The position numbers were made by a program, and so were the translations under genes. A stretch of DNA of 31,392 nucleotides. It comes from DATDRQ01 sp035291645. Lineage in GTDB: Bacteria > Chloroflexota > Anaerolineae > Anaerolineales > UBA4823. Below, piece by piece: positions 15,656 to 23,063 of the stretch (the stretch's first letter is position 1; every line of letters begins with the position of its first letter). The notes under the pieces are model-generated. The model had not been told where the DNA came from and did not search any database. It saw only the letters and a program-made list of their open reading frames with translations. The DNA is taken from NCBI GenBank assembly GCA_035291645.1, contig DATDRQ010000074.1, forward strand, positions 1-31,392. The letters run 5' to 3'.

Positions 15656-16673
15656 AGACACCCTCCAGAATGGTAGCAAGGTCGGGTTCGGGGCTGGCTT
15701 CGGCAAACGCCAGTGCGTCTTCGATCCCCTGGGTTGCGCTCGCCCGGATCGATTCTTGCAGTTCCGCGGAAAGGAGACCGGCCTTTTGCAGTCGATCGGC
15801 GAAGCGGTTGATTGGATCGCGTGCCTGCCACTCCTTCACTTCCTGGCGGGTGCGGTAAACCTGCCTATCGCTCCTTGAATGGCCGCGCCAGCGGTAAGTC
15901 AGGCTTTCCACCAGGGTGGGGCCCTGACCGGCGCGCGCCCGCTCCGCCGCGGTGGAGACAACCTCATAGACGGCCAGGAAGTCATTACCGTCGACGGTCA
16001 CGCCCGGGATGCCGTAAGCACTGGCCCGCCGGCTGATACGCTCGATGTTGAAAGCCCGCGGGACCGGCATCGACATGGCGAACTGGTTGTTCTCGCACAA
16101 GAAAATGACCGGCAGATTCCAGATGGAGGCCATGTTGAGCGATTCGTGGAAGGGGCCGGTGTTGGCGGCGCCGTCGCCGAAGATTACCAGGCAGACCTGG
16201 TCGGTGCCGCGCATCCGGATGCTCAGTCCTACCCCGGCAGCCATGGGGATGCCGCCGGCGACGATGCCGTTGGCGCCCAGGTTGTTGCGCGCCACATCGG
16301 CGATATGCATCGACCCACCGCGCCCCCGGCAGTAGCCCGTCTCCTTTCCCATGAACTCGGCCATCATCTTGCCGGCCTCCCCGCCCCAGGCCAGGCAGTG
16401 CCCGTGGCCGCGGTGGTGGTTAAGCAGGTAGTCGTAGCCGCTGCGCACGGCGCTCGAGGCGCCCAGCGCCGTGGCTTCTTGCCCGATCGACAGGTGCATC
16501 GTCCCGTGGGTTTTGCCCAGGCTGTACAATTCCTCGGCCTTCTCTTCAAAGGCGCGGATCGTAACCATCGCCTCGAGCACCTGCAGGGCCTTTTCCTTGC
16601 CCAGCATGTCGAGCAGCTCCCGGGCCCGGTCGTCCGTTAAGATATACATTTCTTCAACCAATTCATCGGTCAT
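15645..16673 (-). CDS. E1 component, alpha subunit (pyruvate/acetoin-type dehydrogenase)
   Basis: A 342-residue thiamine-diphosphate-binding subunit. The TPP motif starts GDGAANTGPFHES (166-178) and closes at CENN (193-196). Upstream are LSIGQEA, HHRGHGH and GRGGSMH, the usual E1-alpha landmarks, and RWRGHSRSD carries the phosphorylation-loop-like segment. Size and motifs match both pyruvate dehydrogenase and acetoin dehydrogenase alpha subunits, and sequence alone does not decide. Encoding with a sugar-type SorC regulator rather than an AcoR activator gives slight weight to pyruvate or another oxo acid. AGGGATAGACGA precedes ATG 16673. The intergenic 54 bases to the regulator hold a 14-bp perfect palindrome. 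Confidence 0.92.
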   Translation of the reverse strand: MTDELVEEMYILTDDRARELLDMLGKEKALQVLEAMVTIRAFEEKAEELYSLGKTHGTMHLSIGQEATALGASSAVRSGYDYLLNHHRGHGHCLAWGGEAGKMMAEFMGKETGYCRGRGGSMHIADVARNNLGANGIVAGGIPMAAGVGLSIRMRGTDQVCLVIFGDGAANTGPFHESLNMASIWNLPVIFLCENNQFAMSMPVPRAFNIERISRRASAYGIPGVTVDGNDFLAVYEVVSTAAERARAGQGPTLVESLTYRWRGHSRSDRQVYRTRQEVKEWQARDPINRFADRLQKAGLLSAELQESIRASATQGIEDALAFAEASPEPDLATILEGVYAD

Positions 16674-16708
16674 TCGTCTATCCCTGTAACGTGTGATTTG
16701 CCGGGCAG

Positions 16709-16722
16709 TTTTCCCGGGAAAA
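16709..16722. promoter_or_regulatory. 14-bp perfect palindrome upstream of E1-alpha
   Basis: TTTTCCCGGGAAAA, 36-49 bases upstream of the E1-alpha ATG and 5 bases beyond the regulator stop codon. It could be an operator for autoregulated expression of the dehydrogenase genes or an RNA hairpin site; the sequence does not decide. Confidence 0.4.
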
Positions 16723-16727
16723 ATTGA

Positions 16728-17690
16728 TTAAGCTTCCAACGGCTGAGAGAGCTCCAACACCTGGCGCGCCGCCAGGTCATCGGTGATCAGCGCGTTGACC
16801 AGCCGGGCGCGCAGCGCGCCCAGGATGGCCGGCGCTTTGGCCTCTCCCCCGGCGACGCCGATTACGCACGGCAGGCCGCGCAAGACCTCCGCACCGATGC
16901 CGATGGCGTAGCCGGCCTGGGGAATATCCATGAGACCGCCTTGCAGATCGAAGTGGTGCCCGCATACGTCTCCCACCGCGCCCAGCGACTTCAGAGCGCC
17001 GGCCTGCTCAACGGACAGGTAGCCAGCCCGCACCATGCTGGAGAGCGCCGAGTCGGTCACGCCAATCCCGACCAGGGCTATGTCCGCCTGGGCTGCCAGG
17101 TCGAGGATCTCGCGGATACGCCGGTCTTCCATTAGAGCCGCTCGCACCCGGCAGTCGTTAACCAACCAGGGGGCTGGCAGCGTGTAGTACTGGCCGTCCA
17201 ACCGGCGGGCAAAGGCGCGCGCCAGGCCAGGCCCATCCACCTCGTGGTCGCGCGACGTGGCCGAACCGATCATCTGCACCACCCGCACGCCCGTCCCGGG
17301 GACCGGGCGCAGGGCGCTGGCAACTTCGTACAGCGCGGTGCCCCACGATATGCCCAGGATCGAGCTACCGGTCAGGTTTTCCTCCAGCCAGCGCGCTCCC
17401 AGGTTGCCCAGCCTGCGCAGCATCTCGGCGTAAGCCAGGCCCTGGCTGCGCAGCACGCGCGCCCCGTGCAAGTCGAACTGGCTTTGCAGGCGCTGCTCCA
17501 GCCCGGGCACACGTTCGAGCGGGTAGTGGACGTGGATCTCGACGATGCCCGAGCGACGCGCTTCGGTCAACAGCCGGGAGATCGAGGAGCGCGAATAGCC
17601 CAGCCGGGCGGAGATCTGCTCCTGCGTCCAGCCATCCTCGTAATAAAGCCCGGCTACCCGGGCCAGCAGTTCGTCTCGGTTCTCAGTCAT
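16728..17690 (-). CDS. SorC/DeoR-type sugar-binding transcriptional regulator
   Basis: 320 residues: an N-terminal helix-turn-helix (WTQEQISARLGYSRSSISRLLTEA, about 20-43 split over the two helices) and a SorC effector-binding domain with GISWGTALYEVA, VRVVQMIGSA, ALVGIGVTDSALSS and VIGVAGGEAKAPAILGALRARLVNALITDD near the end. SorC regulators bind phosphorylated sugars. The start at 17690 is chosen because a TATGAT hexamer at 17744-17739 lies inside the longer frame and looks like its promoter; the ribosome binding site is weak (AGAGAAG). It heads the operon with E1-alpha, E1-beta, E2 and the RibD-like gene, and is the obvious candidate regulator of it. Confidence 0.88.
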   Translation of the reverse strand: MTENRDELLARVAGLYYEDGWTQEQISARLGYSRSSISRLLTEARRSGIVEIHVHYPLERVPGLEQRLQSQFDLHGARVLRSQGLAYAEMLRRLGNLGARWLEENLTGSSILGISWGTALYEVASALRPVPGTGVRVVQMIGSATSRDHEVDGPGLARAFARRLDGQYYTLPAPWLVNDCRVRAALMEDRRIREILDLAAQADIALVGIGVTDSALSSMVRAGYLSVEQAGALKSLGAVGDVCGHHFDLQGGLMDIPQAGYAIGIGAEVLRGLPCVIGVAGGEAKAPAILGALRARLVNALITDDLAARQVLELSQPLEA

Positions 17691-17791
17691 CTCTGCTTCT
17701 CTGGCGACCCCGATCCTCGCGTGGTCTGTCTTCCCCGAATCATACCGCGCTATCTGCATTTTTGGTCAGGGTTTGCACAAATGTGATTTTT

Positions 17792-17854
17792 CGTAGGGGC
17801 ACGGCAGGAGAATTCGTGTCAGTATTACATTCAATTCGTAGCCGTGCCTCTACG
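17792..17854. repeat. Intergenic inverted repeat (GTAGGGGCACGGC type)
   Basis: CGTAGGGGCACGGC (17792-17805) and GCCGTGCCTCTACG (17841-17854) are inverted repeats with one mismatch, separated by 35 bases. It lies between the divergent regulator and permease genes. The outer word GTAGGGGCACGGC is one I recognise from dispersed intergenic repeats of several phyla (recollection, not searched). Confidence 0.6.
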
Positions 17855-17862
17855 CCGAGGAT

Positions 17863-17891
17863 TTGACTCCACCGGGCACCTATACTAAGAT
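17863..17891 (+). promoter_or_regulatory. Sigma70-like promoter of the FtsX-type permease gene
   Basis: TTGACT (17863-17868), 17-bp spacer, TAAGAT (17886-17891). It predicts a leader of about 40 bases before ATG 17939. No Shine-Dalgarno is visible in that leader. Confidence 0.6.
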
Positions 17892-17938
17892 CAGGGCGGC
17901 GCAAAAATTTCCCCCTCTCCCCGTTCAAACTCGATCTA

Positions 17939-20344
17939 ATGAACGTCCTTTGGAATAAAGTCTGGTTTGACCTGTGGCACAACAAGCTGCGCACCCTGCT
18001 GGTCGTGATCAGCATCGCGGTGGGCGTGTTCGCGGTCGGCGTCACCTTCGGCATGGTCGAGCAGATGCTGCCCGCCATGGACGCCGCTCACCAGGCCACT
18101 CGACCCTCGCATGGCACCATGTACCTGACCCAGCCGATCGACCTGGATACGGTCGTCGCCCTGAAAAAGGTTCCAGGCGTAGCGGATATCGACCCCCTGA
18201 ACGCCGTAAATATACGTTACAAGATCCGGCCCCAGGACGAGTGGCGTAAGGGGACCATCCTCATGCGCGATTACGAAACCCAGGTCTACGACACCCTGGA
18301 GCTCAAAGCCGGTGAGTGGCCCGACGGCAAATTGTTGAGCATCGAGCGCATGCATAGCCCTTTCTACGGGATCGACATTGGCGATAGAGTGATCTTTGAG
18401 GTCGGCAAACAGGAGCGGGCTTTCACCATCTCCGGCAAGATCCGCCACCCCTTCGTACCGCCGCCAACTTTCTATGATTGGGCCTTTTTCTTCTCAGGCG
18501 AAGAGGTCATGGAGCTGTACGGCATCCCACCCGGCCAGTACACCCAACTCAAATTTAGCGTCGCCCCCTACAGCCCGGAACATGCCCGGGAGGTGGCCTC
18601 GGCGCTCAAGGAGCGCCTGGCCAACCAGGGTGTGCATGTACCCACCACGGTCTACCAGGACCCGGAGGTACACTGGGGGCGCTTCTTCGTGGATGGCATG
18701 TCGATGGTCCTCCAAGTGTTGGCGGTGATCTCGATGTTGCTCAGCGCCGTGCTGGTCTCGAATACCCTCATGGCGATCATCACCCAGCAGACCAACCAGA
18801 TTGGCATCCTCAAAGCGATCGGCGGCAGCAACTTCATCATTACACAGGTATATCTGACCGGGGTATTAGTCTATGGCTTGCTGGCATTGTGCATCGCCCT
18901 GCCCTTGGGCTCTCTGGCTTCCTTCCGCATCACCAGTTGGTTTCTGAGCTTTTACAATATCGATTACAGCCAGTTCGCTCTGACCAGCCAGGCGGTGATC
19001 TTCGAAACCCTGGCAGCGCTGGCGGTGCCTTTGCTGGCGGCTTTATATCCCATCCTGAAAGGGGCAGCCATTACCGTACAACAAGCCATCGCCAGTCATG
19101 GCCTGGGTGGTGATTTTGGTTCGACCTGGTTCGACCGGTTGGTTGAGCGCGTAGGACAGCGTTTTCTGGTTTCCTACAACGCTATGGCATTGGTCAATAC
19201 CTTCCGTCGTAAGGGTCGTCTGGCGCTCACCCTGCTGGTGCTGGTGATCGCCGGGGTGATGTTCATGATGGTGATGAGCCTTTCCAGCTCGATCACCGCT
19301 ACCCTGGATGCCGAATTTGGCCGGCGCAGTCATGATGTGATCCTGTATTTCGACGAGATGCAGCGCGTCGACCGTACCACCTCACTGGCCGGGTCAATGC
19401 CCGGCGTCGAACATGCCGGCATGTGGATCGTCGCGCCGGCTACCATCCTGCTCCAAGGGCAGAAATCGCTGGACGCCGGCCTGGGCACGCAGTTGCAAGG
19501 CGTCCCGGTGGACGATCCCATGTATCAACCCAAGATCGTGGAGGGACGCTGGCTTCGACCGGGTGATGGGCGGGTGATCGTTATGAATAAGGACACCGCC
19601 GATGACGAGCATATCCGGATCGGCGATACCATCACCCTGGACCTGGACGATCTCGGCAAGGAAGAATGGCAGGTGGTGGGGTTCTACCGGGTATTCTTGA
19701 CGTTCAGCGGAGGCTTCAGCATCGACGCCATTTATGCCCCATGCGAATCCGTCTTCGCTGTCACCAAGAAGACCGGCAGGGGAAACATGTTGCTGGTGCG
19801 AACACAGAGCCACACTCCGGCCGAGGTCGAGCTGACTGCCAACCGGTTGGGCGATACCTTCCGGGAGGAGAATATCGATGTCGCCCAGATCGAGACGATG
19901 CCCTCCTTGAGGAGGACTTCAGACAGCTCGTTTTCGATCGTGGTTGGCATGTTGCTCTCGCTGGCTTTGATCGTGGCGCTAGTGGGCGGCATCGGCTTGA
20001 TGGGGGCGTTATGGATCGGTGTGATCGAGCGCACCAAGGAGATTGGGGTGATGCGCGCCATTGGCGCGGTCTCACGCAACATCGTTGGCATGTTCATGCT
20101 GGAGGGCCTTGTCCAGGGGTTGTTGAGCTGGGTCATTGCCGCGCCGCTTGCATACCTGGTCACGCCGATCATGGCGAACGCCTTGGGCATGGCGATGTTC
20201 AACTCACGGCTTGAATACCAGTTTAACGTTAAGGCTGCTTTCATCTGGCTGGGGATTGTTCTGGTTATCGCGACCCTGGCTTCCTTAATCCCCGCGCTGA
20301 GCGCCACACATATTAATGTTCGCCAGAGCTTGAGCTACGAATAA
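17939..20344 (+). CDS. ABC transporter permease, FtsX/MacB type
   Basis: 801 residues with the classic duplicated layout: an N-terminal helix after LRTLLVVISIAVGVFAVG, an extracytoplasmic MacB-like domain (about 45-245), a first FtsX domain with three helices (about 255-380, containing NQIGILKAIGGS), a further helix (about 430-450, VLVIAGVMFMMVMSL), a second extracytoplasmic domain, and a second FtsX domain (about 660-795, with KEIGVMRAIGAVSRNI). Such permeases use a separate ATPase for mechanotransmission or lipoprotein/peptide extrusion, but none is adjacent and no periplasmic adaptor is seen. Its last 10 bases overlap the end of the convergent YbaK-like gene. Confidence 0.9.
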   Translation: MNVLWNKVWFDLWHNKLRTLLVVISIAVGVFAVGVTFGMVEQMLPAMDAAHQATRPSHGTMYLTQPIDLDTVVALKKVPGVADIDPLNAVNIRYKIRPQDEWRKGTILMRDYETQVYDTLELKAGEWPDGKLLSIERMHSPFYGIDIGDRVIFEVGKQERAFTISGKIRHPFVPPPTFYDWAFFFSGEEVMELYGIPPGQYTQLKFSVAPYSPEHAREVASALKERLANQGVHVPTTVYQDPEVHWGRFFVDGMSMVLQVLAVISMLLSAVLVSNTLMAIITQQTNQIGILKAIGGSNFIITQVYLTGVLVYGLLALCIALPLGSLASFRITSWFLSFYNIDYSQFALTSQAVIFETLAALAVPLLAALYPILKGAAITVQQAIASHGLGGDFGSTWFDRLVERVGQRFLVSYNAMALVNTFRRKGRLALTLLVLVIAGVMFMMVMSLSSSITATLDAEFGRRSHDVILYFDEMQRVDRTTSLAGSMPGVEHAGMWIVAPATILLQGQKSLDAGLGTQLQGVPVDDPMYQPKIVEGRWLRPGDGRVIVMNKDTADDEHIRIGDTITLDLDDLGKEEWQVVGFYRVFLTFSGGFSIDAIYAPCESVFAVTKKTGRGNMLLVRTQSHTPAEVELTANRLGDTFREENIDVAQIETMPSLRRTSDSSFSIVVGMLLSLALIVALVGGIGLMGALWIGVIERTKEIGVMRAIGAVSRNIVGMFMLEGLVQGLLSWVIAAPLAYLVTPIMANALGMAMFNSRLEYQFNVKAAFIWLGIVLVIATLASLIPALSATHINVRQSLSYE

Positions 20345-20868
20345 GTTCCCCCTTTGCTCCCAGGCTCTCCGGATTCATTGTCTTCCACAATAAAATTACC
20401 CATTTCAGCCTCTGGCAGGGCTTTCAATAGGTCCCCTGTGCGCAAAATGATCGTCACGTAGCGCTCCCCCGATCCGATCGAAATCTCCTCCTGCGCGCAA
20501 ATCCCCTGGTCGACCAGCACCCGCAGCGGGCGAGGCAACCCAAAGGGAGACACCGCCCCAATCGGGTATCCGCTGACCGCCAGCACCTCTGCTTCGCTGG
20601 CCATCGTCAGTCGGGACTGGCCCAGGTAGCTGCGCAGCGCCGGCCAGGAGACCTGCCCCGGTCCGGCCACCAGCACCATGGCAAACTGGTCCTGCGCCAG
20701 GCGGAAGAGGATGCTGCGCACCACCTGCTCCGGGCGCTGGCCGCGCTCCAGGGCAGCCTGCTCGAGCGAGTGCACCGGCCCGGGGTGATGGAAAACCCGG
20801 TAAGGAATGCCCTGTTCGTCCAGGGCGCGCGTCACGGGTGAGGAAAAGCTCATCGATTGCAACGGCAC
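20335..20868 (-). CDS. YbaK/EbsC-like aminoacyl-tRNA deacylase domain protein
   Basis: 177 residues of the YbaK/ProX fold, which hydrolyses mischarged tRNA or binds similar ligands. The family pattern is visible: ALDEQGIPYRVFHHPGPVHSLEQAA, EQVVRSILFRL, VLVAGPGQVSWPALRSYLG, then SGYPIGAVSPFGLP, the conserved G-x-SPFG strand. The protein ends with an acidic tail. The start is given as GTG 20868, one base after the sulfurtransferase stop; ATG 20853 is the alternative. Last gene of the stress-protein operon. Its final 10 bases overlap the convergent permease gene. Confidence 0.82.
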   Translation of the reverse strand: MPLQSMSFSSPVTRALDEQGIPYRVFHHPGPVHSLEQAALERGQRPEQVVRSILFRLAQDQFAMVLVAGPGQVSWPALRSYLGQSRLTMASEAEVLAVSGYPIGAVSPFGLPRPLRVLVDQGICAQEEISIGSGERYVTIILRTGDLLKALPEAEMGNFIVEDNESGEPGSKGGTYS

Positions 20869-20869
20869 A

Positions 20870-21778
20870 TCAAGCCCGTTCTACTGGCAAATCCGGGTCA
20901 TGGCCCCATTCCTCCCAGGAGGCGTCATACAGGGCCAAATCCTGGAATCCGGCCAGGTGCAGGGCGAACAACCCCAGCGAGGCCGAGATACCCACCCCGC
21001 AGTACAAGATGATCCGCCCCTCGGAATTGACCCCGGCCTGCCGGGCGCGTTCTCGCAGGGCTTCCGCCTCGAGGAAGGTCCACACGGCAGGCTCCAGGTT
21101 GCCGCTGGAGGGCAGGCTGACCGCGCCCGGGATGTGCCCGCCGCGCAGGCGCCGCCCCCCGGCGTCTACCCAGGCCTCCCCAGGCGGCAGATAAAGGCTG
21201 CCTGCCGGCGTCCACACCGCCTGCCCGGCGTATTGCTCGGGCGGGCGTGTGTCGACGATCGACCCATGCTGCGCCGGATCGCCCAGAGAGGCCAGGATTT
21301 CCCCGGTCGTGGCGATCCAGTTCGGTTGGAGCCGCGGAGAGAAATGAGCTGGGACAACTTTAGGGATTTCCGTGCTGAGCGGCCGGCCTTCCGCCTGCCA
21401 CTTGGTGAGGCCTCCGTTCAATACGGAAGCCCGTTCATGGCCGTAAAAGTTCAACGCCCACCACAGGCGCGCCGCCCCGCTATAATCGGTCTCCGCATAG
21501 GCCACCACCCGCGACTCGTCTCCGATCCCGGCTGCCTCCATGGCGGCCGCGAAGCGCTCAGGCGGCAGGAGCAGGTCGCGCACCCCGTCGCGGGTATAAC
21601 CCAGGTCGGCCTGCCAGTCCAGGTGCACGGCCCCGGGAAGGTGGCCGGCGCGGTACAGCTCCCGGCTGGATCCATCGCCGCGCCAGCGCGCATCCACCAC
21701 CCGCAGATCTGGTTCGTTCAGATGCTCGGCCAGCCATTCCGTATCGACGAGAGGATCCACCGCGGGGGTTTCGGGCAT
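20870..21778 (-). CDS. Thiosulfate/3-mercaptopyruvate-type sulfurtransferase (two rhodanese domains)
   Basis: A 302-residue tandem rhodanese. The inactive N-terminal domain has VVDARWRG and RAGHLPGAVHLDW; the C-terminal domain has IVDTRPPEQY, GGHIPGAVSLP and the active-site loop CGVGIS with Cys260. The loop is closer to the CGxGVT of mercaptopyruvate sulfurtransferase than to the CRKGVT of rhodanese, so 3-mercaptopyruvate is a likely donor (inference). The true start is ATG 21778; frame upstream of it to 22141 is an artefact inside the AIR-synthase-like gene. A TATAAT hexamer 6-12 bases upstream of the ATG hints at an additional leaderless promoter. Confidence 0.9.
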   Translation of the reverse strand: MPETPAVDPLVDTEWLAEHLNEPDLRVVDARWRGDGSSRELYRAGHLPGAVHLDWQADLGYTRDGVRDLLLPPERFAAAMEAAGIGDESRVVAYAETDYSGAARLWWALNFYGHERASVLNGGLTKWQAEGRPLSTEIPKVVPAHFSPRLQPNWIATTGEILASLGDPAQHGSIVDTRPPEQYAGQAVWTPAGSLYLPPGEAWVDAGGRRLRGGHIPGAVSLPSSGNLEPAVWTFLEAEALRERARQAGVNSEGRIILYCGVGISASLGLFALHLAGFQDLALYDASWEEWGHDPDLPVERA

Positions 21779-21784
21779 GCCGGT

Positions 21785-21790
21785 ATTATA
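21785..21790 (-). promoter_or_regulatory. Possible internal promoter for a leaderless sulfurtransferase transcript
   Basis: On the minus strand, TATAAT (21790-21785) is followed 6 bases later by the sulfurtransferase ATG, the distance expected between a -10 box and the transcription start. No good -35 is present and no ribosome binding site lies before the ATG. Confidence 0.35.
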
Positions 21791-21792
21791 TC

Positions 21793-22833
21793 TCAGCCGG
21801 GCCTTGCGTCCCCCTTCCAGCCAACCGGCTCGTACAAGCGGGCGATCTCGTCGCGCAGCGGGCGGTTGAGCTGAGGAGCATCGGACTCGAAACCAGTCTT
21901 CACCACCGCCGGGCCGCCGCGCACTTCGCCGATCTCGGCGCACAGGATGCCCTCCGCCTGTACCGCGCTGCGCACCGCTCCGGCGTCTCGTTTGTCGACC
22001 GTCAGCAGCAGCGCTCCGGAGGCGATCGAGGCCAGCGGGTCCAGGCCCACGGCCTGGCAAACACGCCCGGCCAGCTCCGGGACAGGCACCGCTGCCAGGT
22101 CGACCAGCAGGGTCTGGCCGCAAGCCTCGGCCAGCTCCCACAGGGCGGAAGCCAGCCCGCCCTCGGTCGGGTCGTGCATGCCGGTCACCTTCCCGGCGCG
22201 CGCCGCTATCGACGCCTCGCGCAGCACGCCGATCCCCGGGTCGTGCAGGTAGGCGCGCGCGCTCTCGATCTCGGTCGCGCTGAATGTATCGATCAACAAC
22301 CCAGGGAACTCGCGCCCCAGGATGGCTGTCGCTTCGATCGGCACGCCCTTGGTTAGCAGCAGGCGGTCTCCCGGCCGGGCGCCGCGCGGGGTGATGAGCC
22401 GGTCCCGCTCGACCTCACCGATCAGCGTACCTGCCAGGATCGGGCGGTCCAGGCCGGCGGTGATCTCGGTATGCCCGCCGATTACAGACACCTCCATTTC
22501 CGCGCAGGCCAGGGAAACCTGCGTGTAGATCTGCTCTACACCGGCCTCGGTTGCGCCTCCCTCCGGCAATAACAGAGTCATCAAGAACCAGCGCGGGGTC
22601 GCCCCGGTCGTGGCGATGTCGTTGGCATTCACCTGGAGCGCGTACCAGCCGATCTCATCCACGGCGAAGGTGATCGGATCTGATTTAAGCACCAGCAAGC
22701 GCGGCCCAAAATCAAGAACCGCGCAGTCCAGTCCGATCCCAGGCCCGAGCAGTACGCGGGCATCCCCGGGCGGCGCAGACGCCAGCAAGCGCGCCAGCTG
22801 GCGCGCCAGCAGGTCCGGGGGCAGTTTACCCAC
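21793..22833 (-). CDS. AIR-synthase/HypE/SelD-like ATP-dependent protein
   Basis: About 346 residues of the PurM-like superfamily, which transfers phosphate from ATP to an acyl or amide oxygen or to selenide. Visible are GKLPPDLLARQLARLL, GPGIGLDCAVLDFG, the signature VNANDIATTGATPRWFLMTLLLPEGG, ISVIGGHTE-like VSVIGGHTEIT, MHDPTEGGLASALWELAEA and IASGALLLTV. It lacks the Cys/Sec-containing N-terminal loop of SelD and the C-terminal PRVC of HypE, so the substrate is unknown. The start is uncertain: GTG 22833 (M-GKLPP) is used; TTG 22860, overlapping the preceding stop as TTGA, is possible. Third gene of the stress-protein operon. Confidence 0.82.
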   Translation of the reverse strand: MGKLPPDLLARQLARLLASAPPGDARVLLGPGIGLDCAVLDFGPRLLVLKSDPITFAVDEIGWYALQVNANDIATTGATPRWFLMTLLLPEGGATEAGVEQIYTQVSLACAEMEVSVIGGHTEITAGLDRPILAGTLIGEVERDRLITPRGARPGDRLLLTKGVPIEATAILGREFPGLLIDTFSATEIESARAYLHDPGIGVLREASIAARAGKVTGMHDPTEGGLASALWELAEACGQTLLVDLAAVPVPELAGRVCQAVGLDPLASIASGALLLTVDKRDAGAVRSAVQAEGILCAEIGEVRGGPAVVKTGFESDAPQLNRPLRDEIARLYEPVGWKGDARPG

Positions 22834-22856
22834 TGGAAGAAAATGCTGCGCCGGCT

Positions 22857-23063
22857 TCAAGAAGGGAGCCCGCCAGGCAAGTCTGTCGTGGCAGCTTTCG
22901 TTTCCCTGCGTTCCTCTTCCGTTTCCATCCGCTCGCCGCAGCGGCAAGGGTTCCCGCGCTGGCAATCCAGACAGCAATACCTGCGCTTGCCTTCGATTAG
23001 CGGAGACCAGGTGATCTCCACGCCGCAGCCATCACACCACACGGCTTCCTCAATCCCTGCCAT
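22857..23063 (-). CDS. Small zinc-ribbon protein
   Basis: 68 residues with seven cysteines in a zinc-ribbon-like array: C10-x2-C13, then C30, C31-x2-C34 and C40-x-C42, followed by a charged tail (METEEERRE). Metal binding is inferred from the pattern; no function is known to me. The start at ATG 23063 is chosen because AAAGGAGGTGAGG lies directly upstream, inside the last codons of the universal stress protein, which it overlaps by 14 bases. Its position between the stress protein and the AIR-synthase-like gene argues for a shared task. Confidence 0.7.
   Translation of the reverse strand: MAGIEEAVWCDGCGVEITWSPLIEGKRRYCCLDCQRGNPCRCGERMETEEERRETKAATTDLPGGLPS

Noticed and set aside
20807..21874. 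355-residue plus-strand open frame
   Set aside because: It is the antisense shadow of the sulfurtransferase, with low-complexity composition.
21779..22141. 121-residue N-terminal extension of the sulfurtransferase
   Set aside because: It is low-complexity Arg/Gly/Pro sequence inside the AIR-synthase-like gene; the rhodanese fold begins just after ATG 21778.
22834..22977. 48-residue N-terminal extension of the AIR-synthase-like protein
   Set aside because: It overlaps the zinc-ribbon gene in another frame and has no family similarity before GKLPP.
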